Shown one piece after another: positions 14,036 to 15,915 of a DNA stretch of 15,915 bases; within the stretch, counting starts at the first letter, position 1, and every line of letters begins with the position of its first letter. The notes below the pieces were generated by a model. That model was not told where the DNA came from, ran no database searches, and worked only from the letters and a program-made list of their open reading frames with translations. The DNA is taken from positions 1-15,915 of the forward strand of contig DASPXK010000357.1 of assembly GCA_035637315.1 (NCBI GenBank), written 5' to 3'. A program made the translations under genes and the position numbers. Origin of the DNA: DASPXK01 sp035637315 (lineage in GTDB: Bacteria > Chloroflexota > UBA6077 > JACCZL01).

Positions 14036-14111
14036 TGACGTCCTCCAGACATTTGCCCAGGGCAGGCCGCGACTCGCATCGCGCCGTGGCCACCCGGTTC
14101 GGCGTGTGCTG

Positions 14112-14117
14112 ATTGTA
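14112..14117 (-). promoter_or_regulatory. Candidate -10 for the NTF2-like gene
   Basis: On the minus strand this reads TACAAT, preceded directly by TTG (a palindromic TTGTACAA). It lies 77 bp upstream of the start codon at 14035. It matches the -10 used by the HNH gene, but no clear -35 is seen. Confidence 0.4.
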
Positions 14118-14135
14118 CAAGACATCCACTCCTGC

Positions 14136-14199
14136 CTCTGTATCCCCCATTACCATCCCCCACCCCCCCAATCCCCATCTCCCATCTTCCGTCTCCCAT
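14136..14199. repeat. Pyrimidine-rich heptad repeat upstream of the VOC gene
   Basis: A C-rich strand ends in four 7-bp units: TCCCCAT (14172-14178), CTCCCAT, CTTCCGT and CTCCCAT (to 14199). The sequence before it (14150-14171) is made of further CCCCCA-type pieces. It occupies the position of the -35 and upstream region of the VOC promoter. With the arrays at 1323 and 3871 it is a third array of about 7-bp period in the window. Confidence 0.65.
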
Positions 14200-14205
14200 A
14201 AAGGC

Positions 14206-14230
14206 TATAACTTCTCCGCATCTGGAGGTG
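14206..14230 (+). promoter_or_regulatory. -10 box and strong Shine-Dalgarno of the VOC gene
   Basis: TATAAC (14206-14211) is a good -10, and GGAGGTG (14224-14230) sits 4 nt before the ATG at 14235. Together they imply a very short leader of about 18 nt. The -35 position falls in the pyrimidine-rich repeat and does not match the consensus. Confidence 0.6.
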
Positions 14231-14234
14231 AACG

Positions 14235-14606
14235 ATGGCTATCACACTGGATCACACGATCGTTCCCGCGCACGACAAGGAGGCCGCGGCGCAATTCTTC
14301 GCCGAGATGTTCGGCGTGAGCTATGAAGGCGCCAGCGGCCACTTCGCGCCGGTCCGCGTCAACGAGTCGTTGACCCTCGACTTCGACAACCGAGATGCAT
14401 TCGAGAGTCACCACTACGCGTTCGTCGTGACCGACGAGGAGTTCGACGCGATCCTGGGTCGGGTCAAGGCGGCTGGCCGCTCGTACGGCAGTGAGCCCAA
14501 CGCCCAGGACAATGGCCAGATCAATACGCGCCGCGGTGGACGGGGCTTCTATTTCCGCGATCTCGACGGCCACAGCCTGGAGGTCATGACCCGCCCAGGC
14601 GGCTGA
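14235..14606 (+). CDS. VOC superfamily (glyoxalase/dioxygenase-fold) protein
   Basis: 123 aa, one VOC domain of two βαβββ modules. D6-H7 (ITLDHTIV), H60 (HHYAFVV) and E116 (DGHSLEVMT) fit the usual His/His/Glu metal site, so a metal-dependent enzyme is plausible. The segment GRGFYFRDLDGHSLEV is the signature end of the fold. Family members isomerise glyoxal adducts, cleave catechols or inactivate thiol-reactive antibiotics; the substrate cannot be assigned. The strong ribosome site fixes the start. It diverges from the NTF2-like gene. Confidence 0.88.
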   Translation: MAITLDHTIVPAHDKEAAAQFFAEMFGVSYEGASGHFAPVRVNESLTLDFDNRDAFESHHYAFVVTDEEFDAILGRVKAAGRSYGSEPNAQDNGQINTRRGGRGFYFRDLDGHSLEVMTRPGG

Positions 14607-14624
14607 GCGACTGATGGCTCAGCC
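14601..14624. terminator. Hairpin at the end of the VOC gene
   Basis: GGCTGAGC (14601-14608) pairs perfectly with GCTCAGCC (14617-14624) around an 8-nt loop. An outer pair AGGTCA/TGACCT (14581-14586 and 14625-14630) extends it. It spans the VOC stop codon and lies in the convergent gap before the ABC genes. There is no T-run, so intrinsic termination is uncertain. Confidence 0.4.
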
Positions 14625-14689
14625 TGACCTCACCATCCGCGGCCTGCAGCCTCGGGCCGCGTCGGGCCATCTCCCAGGGATCGCCGGGC

Positions 14690-15696
14690 TTACTGGATGA
14701 TCTCCGTCGCCTGGGCGAGCACCGACTGGGGGATGGTCAGCCCGAGCGCCTGGGCGGTCTTCAAGTTGACGACGAAGTCGAACTTGGTGGGCTGCTCGAC
14801 GGGTAGGTCGGCCGGCTTGGCGCCCTTCAGGATCTTGTCGACAAAGGTTGCTGCTCGGCGGTATTCGTCCAAAGCGTCCGGGCCATAGCTCAGGAGGCCC
14901 CCGGCGTCCGCATAGACGCGACCGCCAGACATCATCGGCAGCCGACTCCTGGTCGCGAGCCCCGCCAGCTCGGCGCGGTGGACACTCAACAGGCCATTGT
15001 CCAGGGTGAGGAGCGTCTCGGCGCGCTGCCCGCTCGCCGCTTCGAAGGCAGCCTCGAGCTCTCTCGCCTCGCGCGCCTCCAGGGAGATCACTTGGAGACC
15101 GAGTGTGCGGGCGGCGGCCTCCACCTCCGGGAACTCGGGGGCCCGCTCGGGGATGGCTGGGTTCCAGAGGACGGCGACGCGAGAGAGCCCGGGCAGGGCC
15201 TCCTTGAGCAGCTCGAGCCGCTTGCGTTCAACTGCGTGGTGATGAGGGTCAGCCCGGTGACGTTCCCGCCGGGCCGCGCCAGGCTAGCGACGAGCCCGAA
15301 CCTGACCGTGTCTTCGCTCCGCACTAGCACGATGGGGACCGTGCTGGTCGCGTCCTTGGCGGCCTGGGCCTGTGCCGTGCCGGCCGCGACGATCAGATCG
15401 ACCGGCAGCCGGACCAGCTCGGCGGCGAGCTCGGGCGACCGCTCCACCTGGCCCTCGGCGAAGCGAATCTCCAGGGTGAAGTCGCGGCTCTCGACGTAGC
15501 CCAGGTCGCGCATCCCCTGCCGGAAAGCTTCGAGGCTCGGCCCGACCGTGGCGGGTGATCCACTTGACAGGACACCGAGCCGATGGACTTTCACCGGCTG
15601 CGCTGGAGCTGGAAGAAGGCCGCAGCCCCACAACAGGCCGCCGCTCGCGACGATCAGCGCGTCCCGCAGGAGCCGGCGGCGGGTTCGCCGCGTCAC
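14690..15696 (-). pseudogene. ABC transporter substrate-binding lipoprotein (ABC_sub_bind), single frameshift
   Basis: Homolog of the ABC_sub_bind (PF04392, TrpX-like) periplasmic binding proteins, about 335 codons, split into two frames. The first part starts at a GTG (15694-15696), giving M-TRRTRRRLLRDA, a hydrophobic segment and a lipobox-like LLWGC, then VHRLGVLSSG, and reaches GLTLITTQLNA. The frame then shifts. The second part continues RLELLKEALPGLSRVAVLWN and runs through the family ending to EIIQ and the stop at 14690-14692. Adding one A at about 15222 (GCAAGCGG to GCAAAGCGG on the coding strand) joins them as LNAKRLELLKEALPG, which is the expected family text. So one base in a short A-run is missing, by mutation or sequencing error. 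The start overlaps the upstream gene's stop as GTGA, a sign of translational coupling. Confidence 0.85.
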
Positions 15697-15912
15697 TGGA
15701 TGATCTCCGTCGCCTGGGCGAGGACCGACTGCGGGATGGTCAGCCCGAGCGCCTGGGCCGTCTTGAGGTTGATGACGAAGTCGAACTTGGTGGGCTGCTC
15801 GACGGGCAGGTCGGCCGGCTTGGCGCCCTTGAGGATCTTGTCGACGTAGGCGGCGGTCGGCCGCCAGTCCCGCCCCGCGCAGGAGCTCGCGTCTGGTCTG
15901 GCCATGAGCCAC
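15693..15912 (-). pseudogene. Remnant of a second ABC substrate-binding gene, internally deleted, reaching the window edge
   Basis: The C-terminal part, AAYVDKILKGAKPADLPVEQ then PTKFDFVINLKTAQALGLTI and onwards to EIIQ, is nearly identical to the end of the next gene. Before it the usual 250-plus residues are missing. In a different frame, 15912 to about 15860 reads V-AHGQTRRELLRGAGLAA, which looks like a twin-arginine-type signal start. I infer that the signal region was joined out of frame to the gene's end by deletion. The window ends 3 bp upstream, so a longer upstream gene in frame with the C-terminal part cannot be excluded. Only the C-terminal homology is certain. Confidence 0.6.
15695..15846. 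repeat. Direct duplication of an ABC substrate-binding gene 3' end
   Basis: This stretch repeats 14692-14843 in the same orientation, about 1003 bp away, with roughly one difference per 15-20 bases by eye. The match fades beyond about 14846/15846. It reflects tandem duplication of the substrate-binding genes and could support recombination that deletes or adds a copy. Confidence 0.8.
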
Positions 15913-15915
15913 GCA

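Noticed and set aside
14036..14125. Upstream start for the NTF2-like gene
   Set aside because: It puts 30 unrelated residues before a clear signal peptide, whereas the ATG at 14035 has a strong Shine-Dalgarno.

Overview
The window is GC-rich (roughly two thirds by eye) and bacterial. Gene style and content suggest Chloroflexota or a close relative: a four-cysteine module before an adenylate cyclase domain, an RqcH (NFACT) protein, extended -10 promoters of the TGCTACAAT type, and intergenic spacers filled with short tandem heptamers and palindromes. This assignment is inference from gene style and memory; there is no rRNA or marker tree here. I found no tRNA, rRNA, CRISPR array, phage or transposase gene. 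Layout: (1) 100-3794, a membrane adenylate cyclase facing a class A penicillin-binding protein, the two ending on a shared hairpin. (2) 3888-9353, a housekeeping block: rqcH (minus) diverging from gmk, priA and cobU (plus). (3) 9372-11039, an HNH nuclease gene with its own promoter and leader hairpin, converging on an alpha/beta hydrolase gene. (4) 11249-13426, a decayed hybrid histidine kinase/response regulator followed by a secreted DUF5010/GH99-like protein. (5) 13445-14606, divergent genes for a secreted NTF2-like protein and a VOC-family protein. (6) 14690-15915, two tandem ABC substrate-binding genes on the minus strand, both broken. The genes do not form one pathway. Coupling is visible mainly in the shared terminator at 1323-1385, the rqcH/gmk divergence and the GTGA junction between the two ABC genes. 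The most unusual feature is repeat invasion of coding sequence. A double-hairpin palindromic element has been absorbed in frame into priA and adds about 50 residues between the helicase lobes. A small GC palindrome occurs between gmk and priA and again inside rqcH. A heptamer array supplies the rqcH stop codon, and an 18-nt tandem repeat supplies the priA stop codon. Two genes are broken by what look like single-base homopolymer changes (12123-12127 and about 15222), so either real decay or sequencing error must be considered. The best candidate for an undescribed functional module is the first gene, a MerC-like membrane domain and a CxxC...CxxC cluster fused to a canonical adenylate cyclase.
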